NCBI GenBank assembly: GCA_021209875.1
Contig: JAGYVD010000007.1
Location: forward strand, 1,426,001 to 1,490,000
Direction of reading: 5' to 3'
Length of the DNA: 64,000 nt
DNA from: Rosellinia necatrix
Taxonomy: Eukaryota; Ascomycota; Sordariomycetes; Xylariales; Xylariaceae
The notes below the pieces were generated by a model. The model saw only the letters and a program-made list of their open reading frames with translations. It was not told the DNA's origin and ran no database searches. Of this stretch, positions 1 through 10,022 are shown one piece after another. A program made the position numbers and the translations under genes. Numbering within the stretch: the stretch's first letter is position 1; every line of letters starts with the position of its first letter.

Positions 1-3000
1 TCGGGTATAATAATTAGCGTACATGATTTAGTACATAATACACAATAGTATACTATAGTTCCTACCCAAGACTCATGTATCTAGGTACCTACACTATCCC
101 TTTAGGTAGCCACTGAATCGGTCGCAATTTTACCAAGGCACTCACGATGGGATCTGCATTATGCACATGGTAAAAGAAATGCATGTAAGGAAAGGACGGT
201 CGACAACATTTTACCCCCATAAGTATCAAGCAAGAGAATCAGTAAGTGCCTTGGGTATCTACCTACCTACCTACCTAAGGTACCTAGGTAGTTACCCAGG
301 CTCCCCTATCCCTGTAAAATGTAAGTAGGTATGTGCATAATAAATACACTATTCTGAGCGCCCATGTCCACCATGTCCAACCCCCGCCCCTTAGTTATCC
401 AAGAATTGTAAGCTTCAGGCTACGCGGGTTACATCGCCGCGAAGACCACCCATCTCTGTGACCCACGTGTCCCGAACTCACCTTTCATAATGCTTAGCGG
501 GTAGCGATATGGGCGGCTAAATGCTGGGAACGCCTCGAGTTTCCCGGCCGCGGCGATGATGATACTCGGTACGCACGGTATCGAGCTGCCTTGAACGGAC
601 ACGGCGAGGTGAGGGGCTGTGGCAGGAGAGCAGAGGAGGAATCGGGGCATGTGATCCTCGGTTGCCAGGTTTCCCCAAAGTCCCAGGGTTTCTACCTATG
701 TGGGCAGGTGTACATATCTGACCTATCGCCTGTCGAATTGACCGGTTGCCTGTCGAATTGGCCGGTTGCCTATCGACTTGACCGGTTACAGGCAAATTGG
801 CGCATCGCCCGCCAAACACCGACGCGCGCAAAGTATGCCTCTGGTTGTTGATATCTTGCAGCAACCTGCACTCCAGCCAGCCGCAGTCCCAACAAGATGT
901 TTGCCAAGCGCTTGGTGCAAGGAGAATCTCATTTATGGCGGTGATCGACCGCGCTGGCATCTGATTGCCGAAACACGATGTGACGTGACGCTTCAAGGCG
1001 TATTCCAGGGCCTCGCGACTCACCTCCTTCACCTTCTCCACCCGTGGCATCACATGGGATCCTGAGGGCCAACTCGGAGGTTGAACTGAACAGGATTGAG
1101 TTGAGCCAGGTCGTCGGCTTCCTTCGAACCCCACATGCCGGCCAAGATATTATGCAATGCCAGCCTGCCATGAACACGGCCGTTCCGATGAATGAAACGG
1201 ACGGACGGCTATGAACTGCAGTGACGCACGCCAACATCGATAGTTTTGCCAGCAATGGCCCATTAGAGCGTGCCTCTCGAGGACCCTCTCTTGTAGATCC
1301 CTCCCTCCAAATCGGCCACAAAACCGTCCGAATCTACGCTACTGGAGGCGGGACAACTTGCTCCCCGGCATTATCTGACCTTCCTTTGCCCGACCTCGTT
1401 ATTGAAAAGGCCAAGACTATGCACTATACTTGTATCGTACGAGTCACGCGGTCAGCTCTCGTAATATGTACAACAAGCTAGAAGCCTCGACGGCTATGGC
1501 GTCCTGAGGTTATAATGTAGGCCGGTCATTCCTCTAAAAAAGGTGCTAGTGTTGGAAGGACCGGACGCATCATGTTTTCGGATGGTTTCAGGCCGCGTGT
1601 TCCGGGACATCACGAAGAGATCGCTGTTGAAAACAATCGTCTTCTTGACCTATCGTGTTGTCGCCGGCCAAGAGATCTAGGTCAGGGACTGGGCGGGCTC
1701 GTCCCACTTCGGGAAACCGAAACTTCGGCGCATATACCTACGTACCAATGTTGTGTATCCAAGAATAAAATAGCGTCAACGAAACCATGCTTTCGTCCGT
1801 GGTATTCCCGTACTGTTAGCCGGAGCCCTGCTCAGATTTACACTTATACCTTATACGTAGACAGGTCAAGACATAGAGCTCCATTTATTGCGGCAACGGG
1901 GTTTGGGAGCGCTGTGTAGAGTGTAGTAGGATACCGGTTGCGTCGACCCCCTCTGGTACATCACAGATCTAATCTGCGAAGTACGGACTTGTGGGATTTT
2001 CGCAAATCATCCGTAGGAATGCATGAAAGTGCGGCGGGCTTAACGGACTCGCTACCGTGCCAGCGCCAGGGTCGTAATGAGCCGAGGAGGGCCCACTACT
2101 ATTCTCCCCTCATCGGGGACTATGCCGTGCAGCTCTTCTCATGACGAAGCTGGGAATGGCGTCTACGTCTACGCCGCGATACTGTTGGTACCGCCCCATG
2201 GGGCTACAGGCCAGGCCGTTGCGTTGGACCATCTCGCCAGTTCGCAGCACAGGGCCAATCATAAAGTGCGGAAGTCCTGGTACCTTCTGCAAGCAGACAG
2301 ACGCAGACGGACGCAGACGGACGCAGACAGACGGGAGGGAGTACCCGGAAGCCGACATCACACATCCCTACCCATCAACATGTACCATGGAGGCAAAATC
2401 AATGCGCGCTGCAGGCCGACAGGTGAGTGACGGGGGCGGCTCCCATTCCCATCGTGTTCGACAGCAGTCACAGCACACGAGAGCGTACTCTCGAATAGGC
2501 CGCCAGCAGACGCGTTGCTAAAGATAAAAGTGGCAATTCGCAACATCGAAATCAAAAGATCTGAAACGCATCCCTGGCGTTTGAGGCCTTTTCGGATCTG
2601 GCATCGGCCTCGATGCAGATTTCAATCTCGTTGGCAGACTTCAGGACCCCCGAACCGTGTTCGTAAAGATTGCGGCAATTAGCCTGGATCACGCCACATC
2701 GTTTCAGGGGTAGTTAAGTTATTAACGTACACTAGGCTCGTCCTAGCATGGATCGTATGTGCTTGGAGAGTCCTTGTTGCTATAGCCATAAATATATATC
2801 TGCTTATTTGCATATTAGCGGCTAATGCCCTAGAGAATTCCCCAATATTAGCCGTTCCCGTCCCGTCGCGCCCTTTTTTTTTTTTTTTTTCTTCAATACG
2901 CTTCTATCGCCATGATACGGGGCTCATTTGTATTTACGATCGTCTCTAATCGAGCCAATTAGCAACAATACCCACCCGGATTCGCTTCCGTTGGGTCGCT

Positions 3001-4650
3001 GCTCGATATTCTCCCAGAAAACTATCCCATAACCTGCCTGGGAGTAAATCAAACAAGTTTCTTACTGTTGGCCCTTACTTAACCCGAGATAGGATACTCC
3101 ATTTGCTTGCCTCCATCTACTTGCTACCTTGAGCAGCAGTAACAACTAGGTCCTGATCAAGCAGGTATAGCCGCGGCTACTTCCGTTTTGATAAATCAGT
3201 TGCTGATTGCAACGTTACAAGCTATATAGTTGAATCACTCAGATCTTTCGGCACATCTATCTTCTCTACAATGGCACAGCCTAGGATATTCTTAGGTCTC
3301 TCTAACTGCTTAACTAGCCACTGATCGGTGTAACCTCACTGCACTGTTCTGTACCTAGATGCCCTCACATTGCTTGTATGAATCCGTCGAACGCCTAAGA
3401 TAAGCATCAAAGGCATTGTCTCATAAGCTGTTGTTGGTTCTGATAGGAAGTCTTTAGATGCAACGGCAATCAAAGAGTACGATGTATTTTTCAATATTCG
3501 AACTGTAAAACTATTTCTTGTATAGACCATGGGGATGAGAAGATGGGGGGAGGTAGCGGCGTTCGAGATATCCCATCTGTTCCGTGAGTATCGTAGGATT
3601 TTCTTGTAGTACTTCTAAGATGACCTGCTACGAGTTATCTGTATTATTATAATTGTCACGAATATCTACCGGTTTTCATGACAAAAGTTGTCTCTTCTCT
3701 TCGCCCCACCAAAGTTTCGACCTTAATTTACCGGATAACTACCCCAAGTGCCCGCGAGATATTTCATCACATGGGCTCTTCGTCTGCCCCCATTCGATAG
3801 CACGAGCCGTATTCATCGTCTCAGGGGATTATTCAGCACACAACAAGGTGTACGGCTTACCATGCATTGGGGCTCTGCCGCAACTCACTCTAAATTAGTG
3901 GTGTATAGGTTTGACGATATGATCAGTAATGCTATTGTGACGATATTAAGATGAATAGGGGGCACAAGTGCTTCAACTGGCGAGGTATAAGCGGCGGCCA
4001 GTGACTGACATCGACCACAAGATCTTATGTTACGGTCGGTGTAGGATTATAAGTTTTGTATTATACGAAGCGGCGAGGTCTTTGCTATATATATCGCTAT
4101 TATGATGCATACAGGAGGGCATATTTAACCCAATCACCCCCCACTGAGCTATATACGCATTCGTGTTAGTATTTACCTTCTTACTAGCAATAGGGCTATG
4201 AACGTATCCCATCTTAGCATCGCCAAAATGTAGTTCAAAGATGCTCTATTCATTGGCGGCTAACACTGATAGCAAGCCGGACCTTTCCAGGTCTAACAGG
4301 TCAAGACTAAATTCTACTGTCCGGGAAATACTGTTCATAGAGAGCCGCATACTAATGCGTGATAATAGCCAACCCGCCCAGGGAAAGCACGCGTGTGTCC
4401 CTCCAATAATATCTCAAATGTGCCGAGATACTCATGTATGGGTGCCTGCTTATGCACCTATTCGGGTACCTTCCTCATGTTACCTCTAGATACCTACCTT
4501 GAGTACCTACCTACCTAGTACTTATATTTGAGTATAGGCAGCCATAGGAGGACCAACAGGCAAGCACGTCCTCGGAGTTTGAAAGTAGGCAAGTACTTCC
4601 ATGAGCATGCAAGAAACCCTTAGCTCTACTACTGCTCCTACTCTCTCTGT
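1..4650. other. Gene-poor region with short repeats
   Basis: I find no convincing gene here. All open frames are under about 210 codons, overlap each other on both strands, and show no recognisable motif or coherent splice structure. Visible structure consists of a GGTA/TACC cluster (259-292), three 20-bp tandem copies (728-787), a 10-bp tandem run (about 2293-2333), an 18-20 nt T run near 2873, and another TACC cluster (4486-4525). Decayed genes or transposon remnants could be present but I cannot identify any. Confidence 0.6.
728..787. repeat. 20-bp tandem repeat, three copies
   Basis: Three head-to-tail 20-bp copies with the consensus gcctgtcgaattgaccggtt. The second copy has one substitution and the third has two. 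No coding role is apparent. Confidence 0.85.
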
Positions 4651-4667
4651 TAATCTCACTGCTCATA

Positions 4668-4747
4668 CATCTCACTACGCATACATCTCACTACGCATAC
4701 ATCTCACTTCGCATGCATCTCACTTCGCATGCATCTCATCGCGCACA
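4668..4747. repeat. 16-bp minisatellite, about five copies
   Basis: Five consecutive 16-bp units, catctcactacgcata in the first copies and catctcacttcgcatg in later ones, with the last degenerate. The array ends 20 nt before the likely start codon of the double Ulp1-like gene, so it lies in that gene's leader or promoter. Later copies contain ATG triplets, which create an extended upstream open frame starting at 4713 and an out-of-frame ATG at 4729. Confidence 0.85.
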
Positions 4748-4766
4748 ACGTCCCGTCACACTCAAA

Positions 4767-6965
4767 ATGTCTCGGCATCGGCGGGAGTTATCGGCTCATT
4801 ATGATGACTTCAAACCCAAAAAGCCACACATATCTCGCTTCCGAGAACAGATGGGGATAGAGCCTATTGTGGATGGCAACGCTGAGATTGTCAGGCACTT
4901 ATTAACTAGGCTTTGTAAAACGACTGCTACTACCGGAGAGGAGCTTCAAGTGTCGCCAGCTAAAGCTCAGTGCCCCCCAAAAGACCAATCATACCACGCC
5001 ATTCCTCCTACTGCAGCCACACGACCTTCCTCAACCCCTCCTAGTTACTGGTCGCCGTTTTTCGACAAATGGTATTGGTCACAAGAAATCTGCGAAAGGC
5101 TTGCTGATAATGTCACGAAAGACCGCGCTGGAAAATGCTTCGGGTCAATTGAACTTAGCGCCATGCTTTCCACGATACTAGATGACCAGACTCCTCGAAT
5201 CGGATTTGAGGAGAACTTTGCTGAAGTATTTGGCTGCCAACCGAAAACTACGTTTGGCCGAAGCGTAGCTCAGAAAATCTGTCATAGTAGTACCGACTTT
5301 TTTATCTTTGGAGGCGGCAGGCCAGCAGGGAACTTTGACAGCCATACTATATGGTATTTAATAGTTGTTGACATTCATGAGAGAAAACTTTATATCATTG
5401 ATCCGGTTTGCTCGGATCATGGGGTACCAACAAGACGGCTAGATACCCTTCTTCACATGCGACGCCTCTGGGAACAGGACATATATCCCAAGAACCCTCA
5501 CATCCTCTCCCCACGAATCGCAATCGGTCTCCCTCTTGCGCAACAAACCGAACGAGCGAATTCGGGACTGGTGTGTATTATAAATGCCTTTATTCTCACA
5601 CGGCACCCCCACAGAACGATTGATCTCGTAAGACGAAAAAGCAATGGATTTGATGTCTCTAGGTGGCAGATCAAAGCGCTCGAAGGGTGGTTTAAAGATC
5701 GTCTTCGCCCTAGCATCAACACTGAACGGCTATGGCCTCTTCAGAAATCGAGCACAAAACAGTCCTCGGCATTAATTAATTTCGACAAATTTGATGAGCC
5801 TCTCGTTACACTCGCTCTTAGCGTTCAGAAGGGAAGTTGGAATACAATTACCAGCCTGCTACACTCAATGTACGGCGGGTATCCTGTCGACGGCAGCCTA
5901 CGGGCGATGTCAAATACCATTGGAATAGTTCAGGATTGCCGGCGGGGACTTTGGGGTACTCTTGAAGAAAAGTTCATATTGGGCGAATTGCCCCTCCGCC
6001 GAACTAAGGCACTCCTTTGGGATTATATTATTGGCCCTCGTGTAGCGAATCTGCTCTTGCATATGGCGAAACACAGTCGGCCGAGCGGATTTGAAATTAG
6101 TGCCTACCTACATATGGTGCTAGCAGGTTTCTCCATCGGTGAGAAAATGACTCCTGAGGTTATGATCGAAACGACTTTTGGAGACTTTCTAAGAAAAGAT
6201 GGGCCACGGAATCAAGCCTGGTACAAGTCGATTATGGATTGCAACCCACAGTTTTTGGTCATTAGGAGGTGCCAGCAACCAGCCGGTTGCCATTGGTATG
6301 TTATCGTCGTTGAAACTGGTGCGAAAAGAGCTTATTGCTTTGACTCGTTTGCAAGGCAAGATAACAGAGCTGAGCATATTGCCGCTTTTGCCTTTCTTCG
6401 AGAAAAATGGGCCGTTCGGCTACCCCGAATTCCAGCACCAGAGCAGATGATCGAACTCCCTTCGTTTATTCATAAGGACAGCCAAAGAAGTAGTTTCTTA
6501 TGCATCTACCACGTGGCGCTGCTATTTCGCAAACGCAGTCACCTGTGGAGACTCGAACATGGAAACGTGACGGCGAGTAAAGAAGACTTCGATTATGTCA
6601 CCCAACTTGCCGAGAACTATATACGGGAGTTCCCGTACAAAACGCTGAATGCGGACGACCATGGGTGTGAGGGCGACTTGGAGTACGGGCTTCGCGAGGG
6701 GCTCAAATCCTGCGCTGCGTCGGTTAAGACGGCGGCCGAGAAGCACAAGTCGAAAAAGCGTGCGTATAAAGATACGATGGCCGAGCCTTCTCAAGAAGCT
6801 AGGAGCTCCTCGTCTAGTGTGCATGTGGCTAGAAGCGCAAATAGTTCGAGACCTGGCCTTCGCCGCCCTAGCAACCTTCTCTTGGCTCCTAGTCTCCTCA
6901 CCCGCCACGCTACCCCAGAAAACCGTTCCGGCTCCAGAACTAGAACCGATATGAAATCGGGCTAA
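4767..6965 (+). CDS. Protein with two degenerate Ulp1/C48 protease-like modules
   Basis: Intronless, 732 residues. ATG 4767 (context tcaaaATG) is preferred over the in-frame ATG 4713, which lies inside a minisatellite. Two segments resemble the SUMO/ubiquitin-like protease fold of family C48. Module 1 (about 120-300) has a beta-strand pattern around W196, an Asp at D212, and Q260-T-E-R-A-N-S266-G, which matches the oxyanion Gln plus Asp-Cys-Gly block with Ser for Cys and Asn for Asp; Ile replaces His before W196. Module 2 (about 400-610) keeps H509-W510 and D526-S, but the expected Cys block reads S575-S576-F. The tail (about 660-732) is basic and Ser/Arg-rich. No complete Cys-His-Asp triad is visible, so a catalytically dead or altered protein is likely. 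Family assignment is by eye. Genes of this type are often found in accessory fungal DNA, but no transposase or terminal repeats are seen here. Confidence 0.6.
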   Translation: MSRHRRELSAHYDDFKPKKPHISRFREQMGIEPIVDGNAEIVRHLLTRLCKTTATTGEELQVSPAKAQCPPKDQSYHAIPPTAATRPSSTPPSYWSPFFDKWYWSQEICERLADNVTKDRAGKCFGSIELSAMLSTILDDQTPRIGFEENFAEVFGCQPKTTFGRSVAQKICHSSTDFFIFGGGRPAGNFDSHTIWYLIVVDIHERKLYIIDPVCSDHGVPTRRLDTLLHMRRLWEQDIYPKNPHILSPRIAIGLPLAQQTERANSGLVCIINAFILTRHPHRTIDLVRRKSNGFDVSRWQIKALEGWFKDRLRPSINTERLWPLQKSSTKQSSALINFDKFDEPLVTLALSVQKGSWNTITSLLHSMYGGYPVDGSLRAMSNTIGIVQDCRRGLWGTLEEKFILGELPLRRTKALLWDYIIGPRVANLLLHMAKHSRPSGFEISAYLHMVLAGFSIGEKMTPEVMIETTFGDFLRKDGPRNQAWYKSIMDCNPQFLVIRRCQQPAGCHWYVIVVETGAKRAYCFDSFARQDNRAEHIAAFAFLREKWAVRLPRIPAPEQMIELPSFIHKDSQRSSFLCIYHVALLFRKRSHLWRLEHGNVTASKEDFDYVTQLAENYIREFPYKTLNADDHGCEGDLEYGLREGLKSCAASVKTAAEKHKSKKRAYKDTMAEPSQEARSSSSSVHVARSANSSRPGLRRPSNLLLAPSLLTRHATPENRSGSRTRTDMKSG

Positions 6966-8209
6966 ATCTGATAAACAAGGCAGTACGTGCGCGGATATTC
7001 ATGATAAGAGATCCGATTGAACGCCACTTAGGTTTGGGGGGTAGCCGAATATAAAACAGATGTTGTAAAATAGCCTTTTGGGCGACTGGCCGAGATCCTG
7101 GGGAAGTGCGCAGAACGGCCCGCCCCTAACAGTCCCAACAAGCCCCGAAAACGAGATTGGGTATGGCACCAACATGGAAGCAGTCGATATTGCGAAGAAG
7201 GAAGAGCCTCCCGAATAGCAAGTAGCAGGGGCTGTTTTGTAGTAGAAGCGTTGTAAAGAAAGCAACCTGACGGAGTTGGATATGGTCACAATGAAGCCGA
7301 AGCGCGAGCCGAGGGCAAACGTTAGCCGGGGAATGGTTTCATTTACCCATTTGAGCATTGGCATTGCATAGTTATCATCATGTTTTCGGGATCAGTTGTA
7401 GCTCGTCATTGCGTTTAGTACGAACTTTAGAAGTGTATGCTATTTAGGATTTGCTAGCACTCCCCCGCCGTGAACATTAGCCCGGCCATAAGTTAGCTAG
7501 GTCCACGTGTTCGCGACCTTACGAGAAATTCATATCACATGGCAAGTAGTGGCATCGTAGTGTCTCCTTTCTTTTATCTCTGCAATCCTATCTACCTCGT
7601 TAGTGAGGGTCCTCGTTCCCACAACCCCATGAGTTGGATGATAATCAAAAGGATACAGTAGCATTGGCAAAACATACAGTACTTGCTTATATCCCTGGGC
7701 GGGAGCGGGTGAGCGAAATCAGTGAAGCCTCCCCTCTTCAACACCCTGCTGCTTTAGAAGTAGTGCATAACGGCACCTTACCTAGACAGTTAAAATGTAG
7801 CCCTGTCGCTTTGATTTTAGCGCCCGTGAGATAATCAAATAACAACCTGACTAACAAGCGATGGGGATAAATGGCGTGAAGTGACCTGAGAACCGAAAAG
7901 GAACTTCAATAAACTAATAGAGGATTTTCATATTCGTCTACTAAAGTCATGATTCAGTTTAGTAAGTATGCAGCCAAATCCCAGATCGTTGATCCCATCA
8001 GATACCTTGCCGAGTATAGTTTTCCAAACGCCCTCATTTTACCATTCATTCAACGATAGCTAATACCTACAGCATATACATCCCAGCCCAACAACACCCC
8101 ACCCCACCCTACATGACACGAGCAGAAACTTCCAACCTCGATAATTCGCCCTCGATCTCGACTCGTCACCGCAAACTCCCAGCAGGTTTTTTTTTTTTTT
8201 TCGCCGCCC
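6966..8209. other. Intergenic region
   Basis: Lies between the double Ulp1-like gene and the 3' end of the ureidoglycolate lyase gene. A 121-codon open frame on the minus strand (6999-7364) is fairly hydrophobic but has no motif I recognise and no clear splice partners. A 12-nt T run at about 8190 lies just beyond the lyase stop codon. Otherwise I see nothing. Confidence 0.5.
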
Positions 8210-9106
8210 TCATAGCTTCGCCAACGCCCTCCCGGCCGGCTTCCGCTCAGGAACACGCACCCAGACCCGCCTCGCCCCCTTTCCCTCCCCCTTCCCCTCC
8301 CCGCTGCCACTGCCACTACCGCCCTCGAGGGCGACCTCCTGGCAGTCCTCGACGGGGACGTCGTTCGCGAACTGCACGACGACGAAGTCGACGGCCGAGC
8401 CCGCGGGCCCGAGCGCGACCATGGGCGCGTGCCACGTGCCCGCGGCGTACGTGACGGCCTGGCGGCCCGTCGCCACGAAGGCCCTCAGCGCGCGCAGGTC
8501 GGGGGGGCCGGGCCCGGGCAGTCCGCCCGCGGCCCCGCGTGGCGGCGCCGGTAAGCCTTCACCTTCACCCTCGCCTCCGTGCGCCGTGGCGGCGTCGGCG
8601 GCGGCGGGGAGCGTCGGCGCCACGACGACGAGGTAGCGCCACGAGGCGTCATCGTCGTCGTGATCGCCGGCGAGCGGGACGAACGTCTGCGACGTGAACG
8701 GGTGGCGCTCGAGGACCGCAATCTCGATGCCGCGCCCCGCTACCCCCTCCTCCCCCTCTTCCTCCTCCTCTTCCTCCCCGGCGGAGCCCGGCGACGAGAC
8801 CAGCGTCCGCGCGGCGCACGCGAACATCGTCACCCGGGGGCCGCTCGCGACCCGGCTCGGGGCCGCGGCGCCGTAGAGGTCGCGCAGGGACCCGATCGCG
8901 CGGTACTGGATGGCGGTGCCCTGGTTCGCCGGGACGCCGCCGCACGGCAGCGGCTGCGGCCGCTGCTTCTCGCGGGTCGCTTCGCTCGCGGGGAGGCCCG
9001 GCCGCGGGTTCGCCAGCACGTCGCCGAACGCCGCGAACCCTTCCCGCGTCAGCGGCGCTGCCGTGATGGCGACGCTCGAGGCGAGCGGGATCGTTCGCAC
9101 GAGCAT
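8210..9106 (-). CDS. Ureidoglycolate lyase
   Basis: Predicted ureidoglycolate lyase (ureidoglycolate to glyoxylate plus urea), the last step of allantoin use in fungi (the DAL3 function of yeast). The 298-residue protein starts MLVRTIPL at 9106. An in-frame ATG at 9262 would add a poly-Lys stretch read from a T-rich tract and is not credible. Family hallmarks in order: LTREGFAAFGDVL near the N-terminus, LERHPFTSQTFVPL in the middle, GTWHAPMVALG (the conserved Trp-His segment), then QFANDVPVEDCQEV. It is longer than the usual 200-260 residues because of low-complexity insertions: an acidic Glu run, an Asp run, a Gly/Pro/Ala-rich block, and a Gly-Ser/Gly-Glu-Lys stretch near the end. The coding DNA is much more GC-rich than its surroundings. 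No intron is needed. No other purine-catabolism gene is adjacent. Confidence 0.9.
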   Translation of the reverse strand: MLVRTIPLASSVAITAAPLTREGFAAFGDVLANPRPGLPASEATREKQRPQPLPCGGVPANQGTAIQYRAIGSLRDLYGAAAPSRVASGPRVTMFACAARTLVSSPGSAGEEEEEEEGEEGVAGRGIEIAVLERHPFTSQTFVPLAGDHDDDDASWRYLVVVAPTLPAAADAATAHGGEGEGEGLPAPPRGAAGGLPGPGPPDLRALRAFVATGRQAVTYAAGTWHAPMVALGPAGSAVDFVVVQFANDVPVEDCQEVALEGGSGSGSGEGKGEGKGARRVWVRVPERKPAGRALAKL

Positions 9107-10022
9107 TTGATGACGGGGAGAGAATAGAGGAGAGAGGAGAGAGAGAGGGGGGGGGGGTTGAGGGTTTGGTTTGCAAGGCACGGACGGGTGCGGACGTAGA
9201 AGGTGAATTGGAGAATATTTTTTCTTCTTTTTCTTTTTTCTTTTTTTTTTTTTTTTTTCCACCGCCCCCTTAATTACCTAGGATACCATAAGTTGGCAAG
9301 GTAAGGTAAGATAGATAGGTTAGTTCTGGCGGTCTGTCTATCTGAATGATAACAATGTTTGTCCCGAGTTCGGTGGGACCGGCCGTGTGGATAAATTACA
9401 TGGTGATACTGTGCGATCCGAGATATAGATACAGGGGGCTATGGGGGCCTATTAGCCGCATCACCCCAATATTACTTTTTTAGTTATGTTCAATCAACTA
9501 GTGTTGTTTACCTGTAGTTTTCGATGCATCATGTCACATTCACTAAACATGCATATATCGTGTCCGAAAACCACATGTGGGATCTCACGATCGATGATCA
9601 TTAGAGAGCTATCTGCTGTAGAAACGATCCTATGAGACCCCGTAGACCATTTTTGGCAAAGGAAACCTATCATTGTGATAGTCTGTTTTCTTCCTTTTTC
9701 AGCCGTCTGGCCCCTTTTCCTCAATTCACGTCGGAGCGCGTAATACCATATACGTCGCATTCATCAGTCCGATCTTGTGTTCGTTTCCTCCGTGGGTTCC
9801 CTTCGCCGCCTCTACATTACGCGATGGATCCCAGCTGAACGAAAAATGCAATTAACTCTATCACCCCAGTTTCTTTCCTGCATCCCAACGAAGAGAAAAA
9901 AAAAAAACCAAAACAAAACAAATCTCCCTGACCATCGTAAACTGACCGTTCATTTAAGAACGAGGGCGAGCACGAGGCTCGGCAGTAGGATGGAACAAGT
10001 TCATTGTTAGCCGAATCCCGAC
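9107..10022. other. Intergenic region, promoter side of the lyase
   Basis: Next to the lyase start are a purine-rich gagag tract followed by about nine G (9120-9160) and a long T/C run (9225-9260). Further on is ordinary AT-rich sequence with an A run near 9897. The right end abuts the stop codon of the methyltransferase-helicase gene. No gene is recognised. Confidence 0.5.

Noticed and set aside
6999..7364. 121-codon hydrophobic open frame on the minus strand
   Set aside because: No recognisable family, no good start context, and no splice partners; could be chance or a relic.
8579..9127. Long open frames on the plus strand across the lyase gene
   Set aside because: They are Arg/Ala-rich shadow frames caused by high GC content and have no family features.
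9107..9262. N-terminal extension of the lyase starting with a poly-Lys stretch
   Set aside because: It is a translation of a T-rich tract and leader; the family's N-terminus begins at the downstream Met (9106).
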